Source: Sitta carolinensis (taxonomy: Eukaryota > Chordata > Aves > Passeriformes > Sittidae). Taken from it: DNA of 64,000 nucleotides. The notes under the pieces were generated by a model that worked only from the letters and a program-made list of their open reading frames with translations, did not search any database and had not been told where the DNA came from. The stretch is taken from positions 35,379,743-35,443,742 of the forward strand of contig CM063283.1 of the NCBI GenBank assembly GCA_032173965.1. The letters are read 5' to 3'. Positions 10,646 to 24,074 of this stretch are shown piece after piece. The stretch's first letter is position 1, and each line of letters opens with the position of its first letter. The position numbers and the translations under genes are program-made.

Positions 10646-12416
10646 CTGATGGGTCAGATTGAAGTTAAACATGCAAATAAGAAACATGGCATTTTTTTTT
10701 TTTTTCCTTAAAATGTACACTGGAATTTATGTGTTTTTTGGAAGACCAAACAGACCAGACAAAAAACATCCCTGAGCTCCACTAGAACATTAAGTCTGCC
10801 ACAAATAAAATCCTGGCTCAAATACAATCCAAAGGAGTTCTGTAATTGACTTTTGAGACTCCAGGCTTATTACACACTAAGTCTCACAACAGCAAACCTC
10901 ATAGTCCCTGTCCTCCAGTTTAGTTAGCATTTGAACAAAAAAACCCCAGTTATCTAAACTATTTCTGGAAAAACAGAGTGGTACTATTTAACTTGGAATT
11001 AGGCACAGTAATATGGTAAAGAGATCACTAAGTGAAATAGTGAGCAAGAACTCTCATTCTTTTGAAATGTTACCTTAAACAAAACCCAGTTTCTGGACCT
11101 CGACATTTGTGTTTTGACTAGATTTGGTATGAAAACAATACACTGTCTTAAAGCATTGCTCAAAGCACACAGTAAATGTTTTGGTGGTTTTGTCAGTCAC
11201 CACTTTTATCTTGGGAAAAGCAAAATATTTAAGGATGCCAAAATTTTATTCCTTCTAAGATGCTGAAAGTAAGCAAAGAAAAACTTTGCTTCTTTTCTTT
11301 GTTATTTGAAAATTCATTACTAGGTTAATGGGGAAGAGAAAGATCATTATTACTCTGGTCAAATTTATCACTTCAGGACTAAAAATGGAGACACAAAGAC
11401 AAGTGATGGCAGACGGCTGAGTCAGCTCTCAAGAAAGGGGAGCCAAGGTTTACACTCTTTAAACCCATCTCTTCAGGTATCAAATGGAACATCCAAACCA
11501 CAACAGAGACCACAAGTAAGTTTGGGAAGGTTACAGCTGCTGCCTTTCAGAGTTTGCAAGCTACAAGGAACAACAAAAGATGAAACATTCAAAATGCAAG
11601 AGAAACTCTATGCTTGTACTTTGACGTCAGTCTTCTGTTGAATACAGCCAGAGGGCTTGTGCAGAATGATATTCACTGATGTCTCTCCTCTCAGACTTCA
11701 GAGAACAAACTTTAATTTCATTTTCAGAGATGCATCTTGCTGAGCATGGTTGAATGTGCTTATACATCCTCATTGAACTGAGCTCTTTGTAGAAATGTAT
11801 GCTAGGATTTTTTGTATTATCCTAGGACTACAAACAATGTCCCTTCCCTCTGCAACATCCCACTCCAGCTCTAGCTACTGGTTATCAAGGTGGTTTTGCA
11901 TTAGCAGGTTCAGCATTCTGATTCAGAGGTCCTGGGAGCCAGCTTGATTCCAACTGATTAGCTGCTAAATGACAGGATTCTAGCAGGCACCTAACCTGGT
12001 ACTGGCTACCTCCTCTTCATATATGAATACAAGGCAGTACCAGTAATTGAAGGTAAAACTAGAGGCAATTTCCTTAAGGGGAAAAAAATACAATTCATAT
12101 TCAAAAGTGAAGACACCTTAGTTCTTCACTTATCCTTTAAATTCTGTTGTCATGAAGAACATACCAGCCCTGGAAGATTGAGCACTTCTGGCTGTAGTGA
12201 ATACACATTGTGTGTTTGATTTTATGAAGCTCACTAAAGCATTGTCCTCTTTTTTTGAATAACTCCTACTGTCTGCAACTGTGCAGGCCAGAAAATGCAC
12301 CTGAGAGCCACCCCAGGCCCTCAGTAGGAAGAATTACAAAAGTCACATGCTACTTTTCTTCCCTTGTTGCTACACACAGGGGATTGACAGCCCATGAGTA
12401 TGAAGCTTAATTGTAC
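10646..12416 (-). other. Intron 20-21
   Basis: It holds a T run near 10692-10706 and an isolated perfect TGACGTCA octamer at 11622-11629. No exon or interspersed repeat was recognised. Confidence 0.8.
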
Positions 12417-12521
12417 CTGCAACAAACGGTCCTGCTCTTTTTGCCATTTTTCCTGTCGTTTTCGCTCTTCCTCCTGATCCCAAACCCGACGACTAGGAGC
12501 ACTGATGGATGGGACTGGGAG
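12417..12521 (-). CDS. LMO7: LMO7 exon 20 of window (start of second coiled coil)
   Basis: 105 bp, 35 codons, phase 0 at both ends, donor GTACAA. It encodes LPVPSISAPSRRVWDQEEER, then KRQEKWQKEQDRLLQ, matching human LPVPTISAPSRWVWDQEEER closely. It begins the long basic/acidic helix of the C-terminal half. Confidence 0.97.
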
Positions 12522-12828
12522 CTAATATAGCACAGAAATGAAATCACATTATCCTCCTTCCACGTAATCAACACTCTACATTTTAAAACATATTTTTTAG
12601 AGTGAGAAATAGAAGTCATTACCAATGCTGAAGCTTTATAGTGACATGACAAATTTGCCTTTTCTTCAAATAGACAGAAAGCAACCATGCCTTGACAAAT
12701 CAAATCTCAGCCAGGACTCTCAGATTTGATCAAAATTGTAAAGCAGTATGAAAAGCAATAGAAAGCAGAGAGCTTCTTGAAAAGACTAGAATTATACAAC
12801 CAGCTAATAGTTTTCAAATAGTACTTAC
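12522..12828 (-). other. Intron 19-20
   Basis: 307 bp, with nothing recognised beyond the splice sites. Confidence 0.8.
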
Positions 12829-12854
12829 ATCAGGCATTGCAGGCTCTGGGCCTC
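12829..12854 (-). CDS. LMO7: LMO7 exon 19 of window (26-bp microexon)
   Basis: 26 bp, phase 1 to 0, acceptor ATGTCCCAG after a pyrimidine-rich tract and donor GTAAGTAC. It reads GPEPAMPD with the first codon split, in the place of human GSSDSVVPD. It is very short and weakly conserved, but it is required to bring exon 18 (phase 1) into exon 20 (phase 0). Confidence 0.82.
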
Positions 12855-15005
12855 CTGGGACATTTGGAAGGCAAAAAGGAAAAATCATTAGACCCATTCA
12901 TAACTACTGCAAGACTTGTGTAACTGTGGCAAATCTGAGCTTCAGACTAATTTTTTCTTCCTTAGTAAGCCATGCTTGCATTTGCCCTGCTGAACTTTCT
13001 TGAGGGTAGAATTTATTAGGTGCTTTCAACTAATGTACACAATTGTTTCAAAGCTTTGCATGCTTACAAGTGCCATCAGCAATTGCTTGAATTAGAAGTA
13101 CATCTCCCACTGTAGCAACACAAAGGTTCTTTAATATATTTCTCCTGTTATTATTATTGTGAAACCCAACTATTTAGCATGACCAATACCCAGAACACTG
13201 CACAAGGGTAGAGAAGCTATTAATCTACTGCTCCTGGCATGAATTAAGAGCAACTGATATCCACTGGCAACTTCTCTACCACAAAACAATGAATTTCTGC
13301 TCTCCAACTTTCCTTCTTTCCTACTTCCAAAAGCACACTTGAATTCAGTAAACTTGTCACAATTCACCACAAACCTTTTTCTATTTGAGGCTATCACACT
13401 TGGCCTTAATCTTAATCATCCTGTGACAAGATAATTATTAGAGAGAGACGTGTATTAAAATAATTTATTAAAAGTTGAGAAAATGGGGAAAACCACAAAT
13501 TTAAGTGTACTTATTTCTTAAGCACTGTCACTATGTTTGTTTGTTGACAGTGTACTTGTTACCTAGCTGTCAAAATTCCAGTTTAAAAAAAAAAAGCATA
13601 AAAGAAAAAATTTGCAACAGTATTCTGAAGTATAATACACGAAGTGGAAAAAAGATCAAATTTAGGGTACAAAAGACTCTAAGGAGTCACGATTAGCGTC
13701 CGTTCTATATATACACAATTTTGTCTTCATTGTCAGATCACAACAGCCACAATGAAAATCAGGCAATCAGCTTAATCTACTGCAATTATGCCAGGATATA
13801 TTAAAGGGAAGCATAGACAACGCCTATTTTTGCTCCCCTCTTCTCTCACCCCTGTAAGTTTATGCTGAACTCCACAGGAATCTTCACGTAATTGCAAAGC
13901 TAAAGTGTCAAAAGTTTAAAATTAACAAGCTGTACTGAACATGCACTCTGGAAATACAACCTTGTCCTCCCCCTCAAGCACAAGTGAAATACCTCAAATA
14001 TTGTTATAAAAATAATTAAAAGAAAAAACAAATATCTGCCAGCCATAAAATAAAAATCAAACAAAACCAACAAAATCCCAACACCAACAAATAACCAACA
14101 ACAAAATACCACCATATTGCAGATATATTGCAGATACAGCAGAAGTATTTAAAAGCAAACAGAACCACAAACAGAGATATATGCTATGGCACTTCACAAA
14201 TCGCTTCTGGCAAAAACCAGAAATCATCACCTCTAAAAGCAAAATCCTGTCCCCACTCAAATCTTTGACAAAACTCAAATGAGCTTCCAGGGGGCCAGAA
14301 TTTCACTTTTTCGGGCTACAGCAAAAGAGCAATGCATACATAGCCCAAAGACAGCATAAGACATACAACATTAGTGGAAGTATGTGAGCTGTGACATGCA
14401 AAATGTTGAAAAACAACCTACAAAACCAAAATTGAGTGCCTTGTTTATTTCCTTTTTAAAATATGTTAGCATATTAAATTCAAAATTTATATTGGTCTTC
14501 TTGGGATCTTGTGACATCACCACATAGTGGAAAGCCAGCAGATGCCTTTTTACACCAATTTGCATAAAAGAACAGAGCTGCAATTCAAACTCAAGTCCAG
14601 AGTTAAATACTTCATCAACAGTTTAGATGTTCTCTAAACCCCTGCTGGAATATTCACAATTATTCTTGTTTTGTAGGTAGTAGCAAACTTGAATAGAGAG
14701 TGCCACCCTTCTTACTTCTACCAAGTGTGGAAAAAAAAAAAAAAAAGTATGAACGACACAGAAGAAATTTAAACAGCTATAGATATAAGAGAACACACAA
14801 AGACCCATTACCACAAAGGTAGACCCATGAATTGTAAGAATAACCTGATGACCCTGGGAAAAGAAGGGAAATTAATTATGTTGCTTCATTGGAGCTGCAG
14901 AAACAACACTGAAGAGGTAGAGCACCCAGCACCAGACTTGTTAGGGAGAGTGTGCAGCAGGAACAATTTCATGGAAGTACATGAAATGTTAGCTCTTTGA
15001 TTTAC
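12855..15005 (-). other. Intron 18-19
   Basis: It holds an A tract of about 17 bases near 14730-14746. Other open frames are AT-rich and unremarkable. Confidence 0.8.
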
Positions 15006-15062
15006 CTTGTTCAAAAAATTGTGACCGTCTTTTTAAGTTTTTCAAAGAAATAGGTTCAGATG
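15006..15062 (-). CDS. LMO7: LMO7 exon 18 of window
   Basis: 57 bp, phase 1 at both ends, acceptor CAAATAG and donor GTAAAT. It encodes SEPISLKNLKRRSQFFEQ, nearly identical to human SESISLKNLKRRSQFFEQ. It is divisible by three and could be skipped in frame. Confidence 0.96.
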
Positions 15063-16073
15063 CTATTTGAAAAATACAAAGAATACACACAAGTCAATGA
15101 GGTGCTTTTTTTTAATGACTACAACCACTGGATAAGAAACTTCTGTTAGACCTCCCATACACTGCAACATCACTTCAGAAAAAAAAAAAAAGCCCCTGAA
15201 ACACAAAGGAAAACCTGAGGAGGTTACATCATATATGAATTTGGATTTCATTTCATCAGTAAAAATGCCCAACTATAAAAACAGCACAAGTATCAAACTT
15301 GGAGTCAGATTCTTCCTATCTAATTTAAGCATCCTTGACTGGGATGCCAAATTGGAATGAGGAGCCTAATGACCATTCAAGGCCACCAGAAAACATCTCC
15401 AGAGGGCAAGTGATATCTTGGGGGAATTTTTCTATGAATTGTCATGCATATTTGAATTAAAATGAAATACAGAGTTCCTACTAAAGGATTATTATTCCAT
15501 TAGGAAGTATATGTACCTGGTTTCTCTCACTGCTGTCAAGTAAGGCTATAACTGCTCATTGAATCATATGCAATTATCATTCATAGCAGAATCATCAATA
15601 TTGTTCTCCAGAAATAAAACTAAAGTTACAATAGTGAAAACAGCCACTAACCCCAAATCCTCACAACTGAAAGAGGCAGGCAAAAATAGCAAAAAGTTGA
15701 GCACTCTACACTCTTCCTGGGCAGGAAAATGAGTCAATACTCACACTAACTCAGTCTCCATACAATGCAGTAACAACTGCAATAAATTGTGCGCTGCCTT
15801 CTCTTTCACCCCTACCACACATTACATTTACAACCACTAATGCAGAGACACCTTTTTGCAGCTTTGCCATCAGTTCTCAAACTTCCTAGCAAACTGTGGA
15901 AGCGAACTACACCCAGTTTGGATGCAACAAGATCTGTTATATCTCTCTGGCTTTCAGTTCATTAAGGTCTCATTTAATGGGTGGGCTGTATAATGCTTCC
16001 AGTCATTACAGGCTTAGTGCCTGCGCTTGAACCAAACCACAAAATTAGCAGATGAAAAGCAACAGTGGTTTAC
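15063..16073 (-). other. Intron 17-18
   Basis: Nothing recognised beyond a short A run near 15180-15191. Confidence 0.8.
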
Positions 16074-16134
16074 CTCTTTGTTCATTAGAGCCAAGATCTC
16101 CTTGTATTCCATTTATCAATTTTGTTTCTGTATC
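16074..16134 (-). CDS. LMO7: LMO7 exon 17 of window
   Basis: 61 bp, phase 0 to 1, acceptor TTATTTCAG and donor GTAAAC. It encodes DTETKLINGIQGDLGSNEQR, equivalent to the human segment around KEINGIHDES. The chain of phases on both sides supports it even though the sequence is only weakly conserved. Confidence 0.88.
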
Positions 16135-16792
16135 CTGAAATAAATAAATAAATAGTCTTAGACTCATTAGATTCCTGGAAGTTTATCCAGCTACACATCT
16201 TACCTGACAGGAACTATATGTCATAACATTTTATAGAAACAAACAAAATCTAAAACTTCCTCAGTGTAATTTATAATAAAGCTACTGCACGCATTTGAGG
16301 GAATAAATAACCAGCCGTGAACTGCTGCACAAGTAAAAAAACATTAGCTTGCAAGAAAATGCCAGAATCCAAGATCTTCCTATTTCAGCTCCTTGAGAGG
16401 CAGTTTCTTATTTACAAGTAACTTGAAAGCACATATATGCCTGTTCTTTGGGGCTGCAACTTCCATTTAGGCTAATAATTCAGGTCAAAGTCTTGTCTGA
16501 AGAATAAACACTATATATAGTTTTAGTCAAAAGACAGTCTGAACATGTTTCAATACTTATCATTCACCAGTGTTCTCTCATGATTAGACAGTAGCAAGTC
16601 TTTAAAACATCTTATTTACCTTAATACATATATAGCTACATCTCCATATTTCAGATGCAGGGTCCTATACTTGTACTTGCATCACTTAAGGAACAAAAGA
16701 TTTACGAATTCTTTTCTCCTTCCTCCCACTATCAAGACTTTGCATTTTTATTCCTCACCCCAACTCCCTTCAACCTTCAAAAACATACTTAC
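16135..16792 (-). other. Intron 16-17
   Basis: A short AAAT repeat (16139-16154) lies directly against the exon-17 acceptor and supplies its T-rich tract on the minus strand. Nothing else was recognised. Confidence 0.8.
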
Positions 16793-16896
16793 AGAACTTT
16801 GAAGGCTGCTGGAGAAATCTCTTTTTGTGGATATGGTGGAAGCATTTGAAACTTTTTCTCCTGAAGTCGCATCAATCCATTTATTTTCAGATGTAC
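16793..16896 (-). CDS. LMO7: LMO7 exon 16 of window
   Basis: 104 bp, phase 1 to 0, acceptor CATTATAG and donor GTAAGTATG. It encodes TSENKWIDATSGEKVSNAST and RDFSSSLQSS, matching human ETKWIDATSG and DFSESLQSS just after the PDZ domain. Confidence 0.95.
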
Positions 16897-18340
16897 CTAT
16901 AATGTTGGTAGCCATACTGGTGAGATTGAGGATTTTATGCCTTACATGTGGCAGGGAAGGCAGGTCTTTGCCCCAGTCTTTTTGGTATGTGGAGGATCAA
17001 GAAATTAATATAGACAGTAAGTCAAAGAACAGAACAAGAGCTAGTGAAAACATTAAAATAACACAAAAACACCAGAAGAGGGAGACACACAAATCAGGTG
17101 GAATTTGTGAAGACAGGAAAAAGGGCATTTATAGCAGACCGCCTTCCCAAAAAATAAATATGTTAGTCATAAGCCAGGTAAAAGTTTGCCAGATGTTTTG
17201 CTGATATGTGCTACAGCAGCTGAACATTAGAGAGGAGTTAGCATTCATTGGAAACTTTTTCATTAGTGTTAGTAAGAATTGAGAAAATTCTTCCAAGTTT
17301 ACTCACTCAAGGTACAATGAGACTCGTACACTATCCAGGGAAGGGTCATTTTCATGTCCATGCTTATCAGGAAGCACAGAGACAGGGGATGAAAAGGCAG
17401 ACTAAACTAAACTAGCAAAGTGATGAGGCAAAGACAAATGGTGCTATTCTCACATACTCCATCACTTCTCCCCTCCATACCCTTCCTACTGAAAATTTTA
17501 TTCAATTAATTTTTTGCCACTAATCTCACTCTTCAGTTGTATATGTCCTATAAAGTAATTTGTTTCTTGTTTCTTCCTAAACCCACTGCTTTTACCCCAG
17601 TTTCCTGGTAGATAGCTTCCCACAAAAGAAGACGTTTTGTATTTATGCTGTGAAAGAAGTCACTGGTCACACTTCCAACTCTGCAAAAATTCTTCTAGAA
17701 CTTTGAAAGGGTTTCCTGATTAAAACCATGGCAAGTCAAGACATGCTACAAGGATGTCAAGCCAGGATGGGAACCCTCCCTACCCAGAATGGGTAGTACC
17801 ATTCTGGAGAGATTACAGAACCATAATATTTGGGTCAATGGCTAGAATTATAACCCACAGGTGCTATATCACACACCAGCTTATACCTCACTTCAAATGC
17901 TCCCTGAAGAAAGGTGCACAAGATCCTTCTTCTCTGAAGAAAGGGAACTGACAATTGAAAGAGAGACTTTAAAAATTACTGTCCTCTAGAGATCAGACCC
18001 TTTTCATTCTTGTGGTATGGCAGGAAAGAAAACATTAGATTCGTTTTCGTGCTGATTGCACACTTGTTTACCTGTGCATCCTCTAAGAAACAGGCCAGAG
18101 CACAAGAGTGAAGTTAGTAGTTCAATATTTTGGAGATTTGCTTGTCAAGACATTTCTAATGCACAGGCCGTTAAAAAAGCCAAGTTGTGTTAAAATGCAA
18201 CAGACATGCTGGCAAACTACAAAGCTTAGATACGTATTCCTGCTGTAAGGCTAATAAGGACTCTCAGCTGTCAGGTACAGCAGAGACAAAGCTTATTTGC
18301 CTTACAGAGCATACAGTATCTGCCCGACGAAACAACTCAC
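16897..18340 (-). other. Intron 15-16
   Basis: No repeat or extra exon was recognised. Confidence 0.8.
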
Positions 18341-18502
18341 CATTCTTTCCGTATCGTCTGACATCCATGACCAGGTTTCCAGTTTCTAGTGCTCTGCTGA
18401 TGGCCTCTTCCCACTGACTGTAGTCCATATGTGAAACCTTTGTGCCGTTGACAGCAATGATCTCATCATCTACGTGCAGCTGACAAAGTGCTGCAGGGCC
18501 GC
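18341..18502 (-). CDS. LMO7: LMO7 exon 15 of window (C-terminal half of PDZ domain)
   Basis: 162 bp, phase 1 at both ends, acceptor TTTTCTGCAG and donor GTGAGT. It reads GPAALCQLHVDDEIIAVNGT, then KVSHMDYSQWEEAISRALET and LVMDVRRYGKN. The L-x2-DDEIIAVNGT strand-turn and the WEEAI helix are classic PDZ elements; human LMO7 has QVDDEIIAINNTKF. It lies 5.6 kb from exon 14. Confidence 0.97.
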
Positions 18503-21479
18503 CTGCAGAAAACAGAAGAAAAATGTAATTATGTCTCCATTCACATTTTTTCTTTTTATCACAATTGGGATTGTATGAGAGTGGATTGGGGAATCATTCA
18601 AAGAAATGCTTAATGGTGGATATTTAGAAAGTCACAGAAAAATTCACTACACTGTAACGAGCTCAGTAAACTTAGCATCAAAGTAGCTTTTCAAATTAGA
18701 ACTTATGGCAACAATAAATAAATCAGTCTTCCGGACTTGTAAATCCTCAGATTCTGGCTAGCCCATTTAATAAACGACTTTGTGTTCAGTCTTCCCTTCA
18801 CTAACTCACCTTTATAATCTGCAATAGTGAGAGAGAGGCAGCACCACAATGTCTATATCCAACGATTAGCTGAAATTCAGCCAGTATTTGGGTAAGCCTC
18901 TTATTTGTCAAAAAAACCTCCAGCCTGCCCTTTGTTAATTCCAGTAGAAGAGGGCTTTCTCACATTCTCATTTACATTTTCTAAGCTCTGCTGACAAGAG
19001 CATGCTGCTTTATTGATTTGCTAGAATTGTTTGTTAGTTCTGAATTGATTGGTAATTGGATTCAAGATATCGCTGTGCACTGTCCCACTAGACTTCTCTG
19101 GATTCTACTTATTTTATCTATTAAGAGCAAACTTTATGGCAGGTTGGACTTTGTATCTACTGATATTTTGCAAGACAGGCTGCATTTCATACTTTTTTTC
19201 ATCTGCTACACATTGGCAGGCAATCTCACTAGACAGAGAACATAGAGGACTAGTTCATAAACTTTTTCTCTATTTAATTCAGAAAATGGATGAGCTGAGA
19301 AACTCAGACTCTCCAAACAAGATTTTATGGATTCCATATGAATGTTCTTCCATTAAGAATTATTCCCTTAGCAGAAGAGAAAACAGAAAATCTAGGTAAA
19401 AATATAGTTAAGGATTGCACAATAAACCCTCACGTTAATAAAACAAGTTTGAATTACACAGTGGAAGTATTTTCCAAAGTAGTAAAATCCACCCATCTTA
19501 CTTAAAATATAACAAGAACAATGCCCTATTACACTATTAGAAACAAACGGGGACAAGTATGACAGAAAAACTTAGATACCATATGCATCATCCTGAGTGT
19601 CTTTTGACTCATTAGTAAAATGCTGCTGTAAATCTGGCTCATCCACAAAGGATTCAGATGGCTTCACACTTGAGAAAGTTAAGAAATTAATAAATGCTAT
19701 GCTTCCTAGTATTGCACCAAATAATGATTCATCATAGCTCACTAAAAAGCTACACTAGCTACTCTGCTAGAAGAACATGGCTCCATATTGCATCTTTCTG
19801 TATCGTTCTTAACATACAGACTAAAAACTTCATTTGGAGTTATCAGTACCAATTGCTTTTAAGAAGTATTGTAGAAGAAAAGGTAGGGTTTTCATCTGGA
19901 AGAAGAAACATGGACAATAGCTTAACTGGAAAAAATGCATCTCTAGGAGTCAGGAAGATGTTAAAGAATCATGGATTTTCATTTCTGTTAAGTATTAAGA
20001 ATATTATCACACATACTAATACTGAAGGTACTAATTTCAACAACATCATATAACATTTGGAATTGTCTGATATTTAGTACCACTTAGTTTAACCACACCT
20101 GGACTAAGCCTTATTCTCATGGTACGGGGAATGCTTCAGGCTCCAGCACAGTCATCAGAACTCATAATATCTGTCATGAGTTGTGACAGAATAAGCCCCC
20201 AGCAACCAAAAAAAGAAGGTGTTCGTTTATTCAAATAACTTGTCAGGGATGAGACCGGGCTCAGAGGTGAGACCATTATATACCTTAGCTCAGTTTTAGG
20301 AAGGGAAGAGAGTTGAAGATCACACAGTTCTTCCTATACTATTACTAGAAAGGCATATCCAGACCATACTCCAACCATACAGATTGAATTAATTGCAGCA
20401 GTCTCTAGACCTGGACCTAAAATAGCCAGAACTTACACTGCTCAATTTTTGGCCTATAACTTTGCCAGCATCTCTTCCTCCACAGTCTCTGGACAAAAGA
20501 TCTTCTCAAGGGTGCAAACCAGGGTGCCTATAGTAGGCTTCTTCTCCGATTCACCTCCAGAGAAGCCCACAGAGTCTGGTCAGAAATTCAGGGGCCAAAA
20601 GTTGTATGCTACCTGTTGTCTTTCTCCTTCCAGCTCCTCCAAGACTATAGGAATTAACAATTATTTCTTTATAGTCCTATAGAGGATTTAGTTTTCATTA
20701 TAAAAAATATGTACTACTTTTATGTTTTTCATAGGTTTCCCTGAAGGAAAAAGGCTTTTCTTTCTTACTAGTCCCAGTAAAAACAAAATCAACCAAATAC
20801 TCATTTTCCATGTTCTAAGTTATCTCTAACCTATCCCCATCTGTTTTTAGTACAATAGATAAACTCTATCTCAATGATAGAAAAAAAAAAAAAAAAACAA
20901 AACTTGAAGGATGTGGGTCAAATTTATTGTGTCCTACATGACTGCAAGAGTTTGATCAGACATGCCCTTCTCTATCAACCCAATCTCAAAAAAATATTGC
21001 AAAGGGAAAGCGAAAGGGGAAGAACTGAAACAATAAAGATTATATGGCACCGGGGAAGTTGGCAGAACAATGCCTAGATTAATGACTTTAAGGCTTTCTA
21101 TTTACCTAACTTTTAGTGTAAAGGTTGCAAACACCTGTAAAAAATATCCTTCTTCATATGTAGTAAATGGGTCTCACTGAAATACATGTTACAAGCTTAA
21201 CTTTTACTTAGCTTTTTGAGAACACATATAAGAAGTTAATTTTGCTGACCAAATCATTTTCTTAGCAGTTTTTTTTAAAGAATAGCATATGTAGAATACA
21301 GAGTCATCTATAAATAGTAAAAAATATACATGCTGGGTGTCATCTCAAGAAAATCATACAGCAAGTTAGGAAGTGTTACAACACAATCAAGAGAAAGTAT
21401 TCCTGAAATCTTTTTCTGGAGTAGAGAAAGAGAAAAAGGTGACTAGAATGGTTGGTTTGGATTTGCCAAGCCTAAGCCA

Positions 21480-22560
21480 CACTTGACCAACCTGGTTATC
21501 TTCAGTGATGAACTGACTAGATCTCTGTGGATAGGGGAAGAGAGGTGGTTACAATCCACCTTGTCTTTAATAAGACCATTGACACGATATTCCACAGTAT
21601 CCTGGTACCAAAATTGGGATGGTATCGTCCACAGGGCAGAATGACCAGATGGGTGAAAAACTGGCTGGGCTGTCAGGCTCTGTGGGAAGTGGTTAATGGC
21701 TCTTACTCAGCCTGTGGGCTGCTTGCAAGTGGATCTCATCAGGATAAGTCCTCTTTAATGTGCTCACCAATAAGCAGGAGAAGGAGGTAAAACGCACCCT
21801 CGTATAGTTTTCAAACCTTGTCAAAAGCGAGAGGGTGGCCAATATACTGGAGGGCAGAGCTGCTCTTGAGAGCAGGAACCTGACATTCAACAAATCTAAA
21901 CTCAGAGTCCTGCCTCTAAAAAGGGCAAATCACAGTGATGCTACAGGCTGGGCATTGATGGGCTGGAGAGCAAGGCTGGGGGGCCCTGGCAGTGGTGGGG
22001 CTGTATGAACACTAACACGACCAAGAGATCAAGACAAGTGACCATTCCATTCACTCAGCACTTCTTATGCCACATTGACAATACTGTGTCCAGTTTCGGT
22101 GTTCTTCTGTAAGAGAGACATCAATAAATTGGGGCAAGTTAAATGGGAAGGTACTGGGATGGTCAGGGCTGGGGCAATTGACCCGTGAGGAAAGTCTGAG
22201 GAGTATGGAGTTGTTCAGCCTGGAGAAGAGAGGCTTCATGAGAAGCTAACAGAAGCTCCCACAATACATACCAGGAGGTTCCTGAGAAAGGAAAGCCTGC
22301 TCTTTATTGATATTAATGGCTGGGAAACACAGAAAAGTGGTTATAAACCAGGACAAAGATCTGTCTGACTGATATGTATGGAAAATTTTCTCTGAGATGA
22401 CAATATCCAGAGAGGTTGGTTTCCATCCTTGGAGGGTCTCAAACCCACAGGAATAAAAGCCCTAGGCCACTTGGCCTGAATTCCATCTTGACATTTTTTG
22501 AGCAGTATGTTGCTCTAGGTGGTCTTCCAAGATTTCTTCCAACCTGAATTATCCTATGAC
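21480..22560 (+). mobile_element. CR1 LINE fragment with part of the reverse transcriptase and the 3' end
   Basis: The plus strand reads in the direction of a degraded CR1 LINE. The early part, around the words for facilitating a drop-in of TT-rich 'agaccattgacac', corresponds to the reverse transcriptase block with KTIDTIFHSIL; later comes the CR1 phrase gttgttcagcctggagaaga (22212-22231), and the 3' part holds ccttggagggtctc and ggtggtcttccaag close to the end. Frames are broken by stops and shifts, so it is a dead, 5'-truncated copy. Confidence 0.88.
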
Positions 22561-23035
22561 TTATCCTTAAAAATAGGAAATACAACATTCCCAAGTGCCT
22601 AGCTGAAAGCATGTATTACTCTTTCAATGGTTCATCCATCTCTTTCATCCTTCATTTCTTTGAAGAGAACTACAGCTATTGAATAAGGATACAAGACGAG
22701 ACAGTTGTTGAAAGAAAAAGGTGCTGAACACAGGCTATGAACTAGAAGACTGAGATACAGTCCATTCTCAGTTTAATCTATACCTTGTAAGAATGGTAAT
22801 AAAGCATAGCCAAGATGATAACCACAAGGCCTTCACCTTCTCCTTGGGACAGAGCCCATTTGGGCCTTTGTGAATGAACAGCAGAAACATTCACTACCCT
22901 CAGATTTCTCCTTTCCAGGTGGCAGTGCAAATGGATAGACCCCTGCCTCCAGGAAAGGAAATTAAACCTGAAGCCTAGCAGCAGGAAAAGCAATGGGAAA
23001 GTTATTCTTCAGGCAAAGTGAATATTAATATTTCC

Positions 23036-23145
23036 AGAATCACAAAATGAAACAGGATGGAAAGAACCACAGTGATCCATCTCTCATATCATGACCAGTG
23101 ATCTGATCCATCCTCCCTGCTCAAGGAGGGCTATCCTAGAGCAAA
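23036..23145 (-). mobile_element. Short CR1 LINE 3' fragment
   Basis: The plus strand shows the antisense of a CR1 end: an 'atcacaaaatg' start, 'ggatggaaagaaccacagtgatc' reduced from the usual ggttggaagggacc pattern, then ctgctcaaggagggctatcc and agagcaa. It is strongly diverged. Confidence 0.72.
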
Positions 23146-24013
23146 TATAACTATGAAAAGTACCCAGATATAGTCCTCACTTCTTGTATTTGAATAAGAA
23201 ATAAAAATCCATGCTCATTAACTGCTGTTAGATGCTATTATTTCTTCTCCGGAAAGCATAATACAGGGCTAACTAAATTAAAAGTTCCCAGTTATTTCTC
23301 CTTTCTCAGGGTGATCTTGTGTCAGGTGGAAAGAAGGGCACAACTCAATATTCCTCAAGTATTACTGGCAATGGGAAAGGGCATTGTTTAGAAAGCAAGC
23401 ATTATATGTGATTTGCTTGGGGTTTTGTTGTTCTGTTTCCTTTTTCTTAAGAAAATTGAGCTTGTTCTCTGCAGAAGACTATTAAAGATTAGAAATAAAC
23501 TTTATATATGTGTCATCTCCATACAAAAATGTTTTCTTTCCTCAGTATTAAAACAACCAAAAGAAACTGCACTGAAAATCAATTTAGAAGTGCAACTACT
23601 TAAGAATAAAGCTGTCTCCAAAATTCAGCATGACTGAGAGAAGAGAAATTGAACAAAGAGTATTAACTCCTAAGTTGCCTCTGCATGTGTATACAAAATA
23701 TGTGAAGTGAAATCTTTTAAACTTAGCTGAAAGAATGAGTCTGCATATTAGAAGTCTGTATTTGTCTGTAAATACTGTTCTCGAAGAGGCTCAGTGAACA
23801 AATAATCATGCTTATACTCTCCTTGATTAGGAAAATGCTTTTTAGTGTTCTGAATTAAACCTGTTTCAAGAGATGAGGATTGACAGAAATACATTAGCAA
23901 ATTAAATATTGATTTTTCAGTTCTACACCTGATGTTTTAAAATGTTTGCATCATTCTTAGAAGCAAATGCCTTAATTTAGAAGCCTCTGCAAACTAAACA
24001 TATGAACAAAAAT

Positions 24014-24062
24014 TTGTGTGTGTGTATATATATATATATATATACATATATATACACACACA
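24014..24062. repeat. TG/TA/CA microsatellite
   Basis: A run of TG dinucleotides passes into TA dinucleotides with one interruption and then into CA dinucleotides. It ends about 12 bases before the 3' border of exon 14, inside the intron at the donor side, so length changes could affect splicing. Confidence 0.95.
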
Positions 24063-24074
24063 CCACATATTTAC

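Larger units (their letters stand above)
18503..24074 (-). other. Intron 14-15 inside the PDZ domain
   Basis: This 5.6-kb intron splits the PDZ domain. It holds a large CR1 fragment (about 21480-22560), a small CR1 end (about 23036-23145), an A tract near 20880-20897, an exon-like segment at 19580-19668 and a TG/TA/CA repeat next to exon 14. Confidence 0.85.

Noticed and set aside
11622..11629. Perfect TGACGTCA octamer (CRE-like)
   Set aside because: A single eight-base match deep in an intron with no promoter context or nearby transcript start is expected by chance at this scale.
21527..21790. Plus-strand frame of 87 codons
   Set aside because: It is the degraded reverse transcriptase part of the CR1 copy and is broken downstream.
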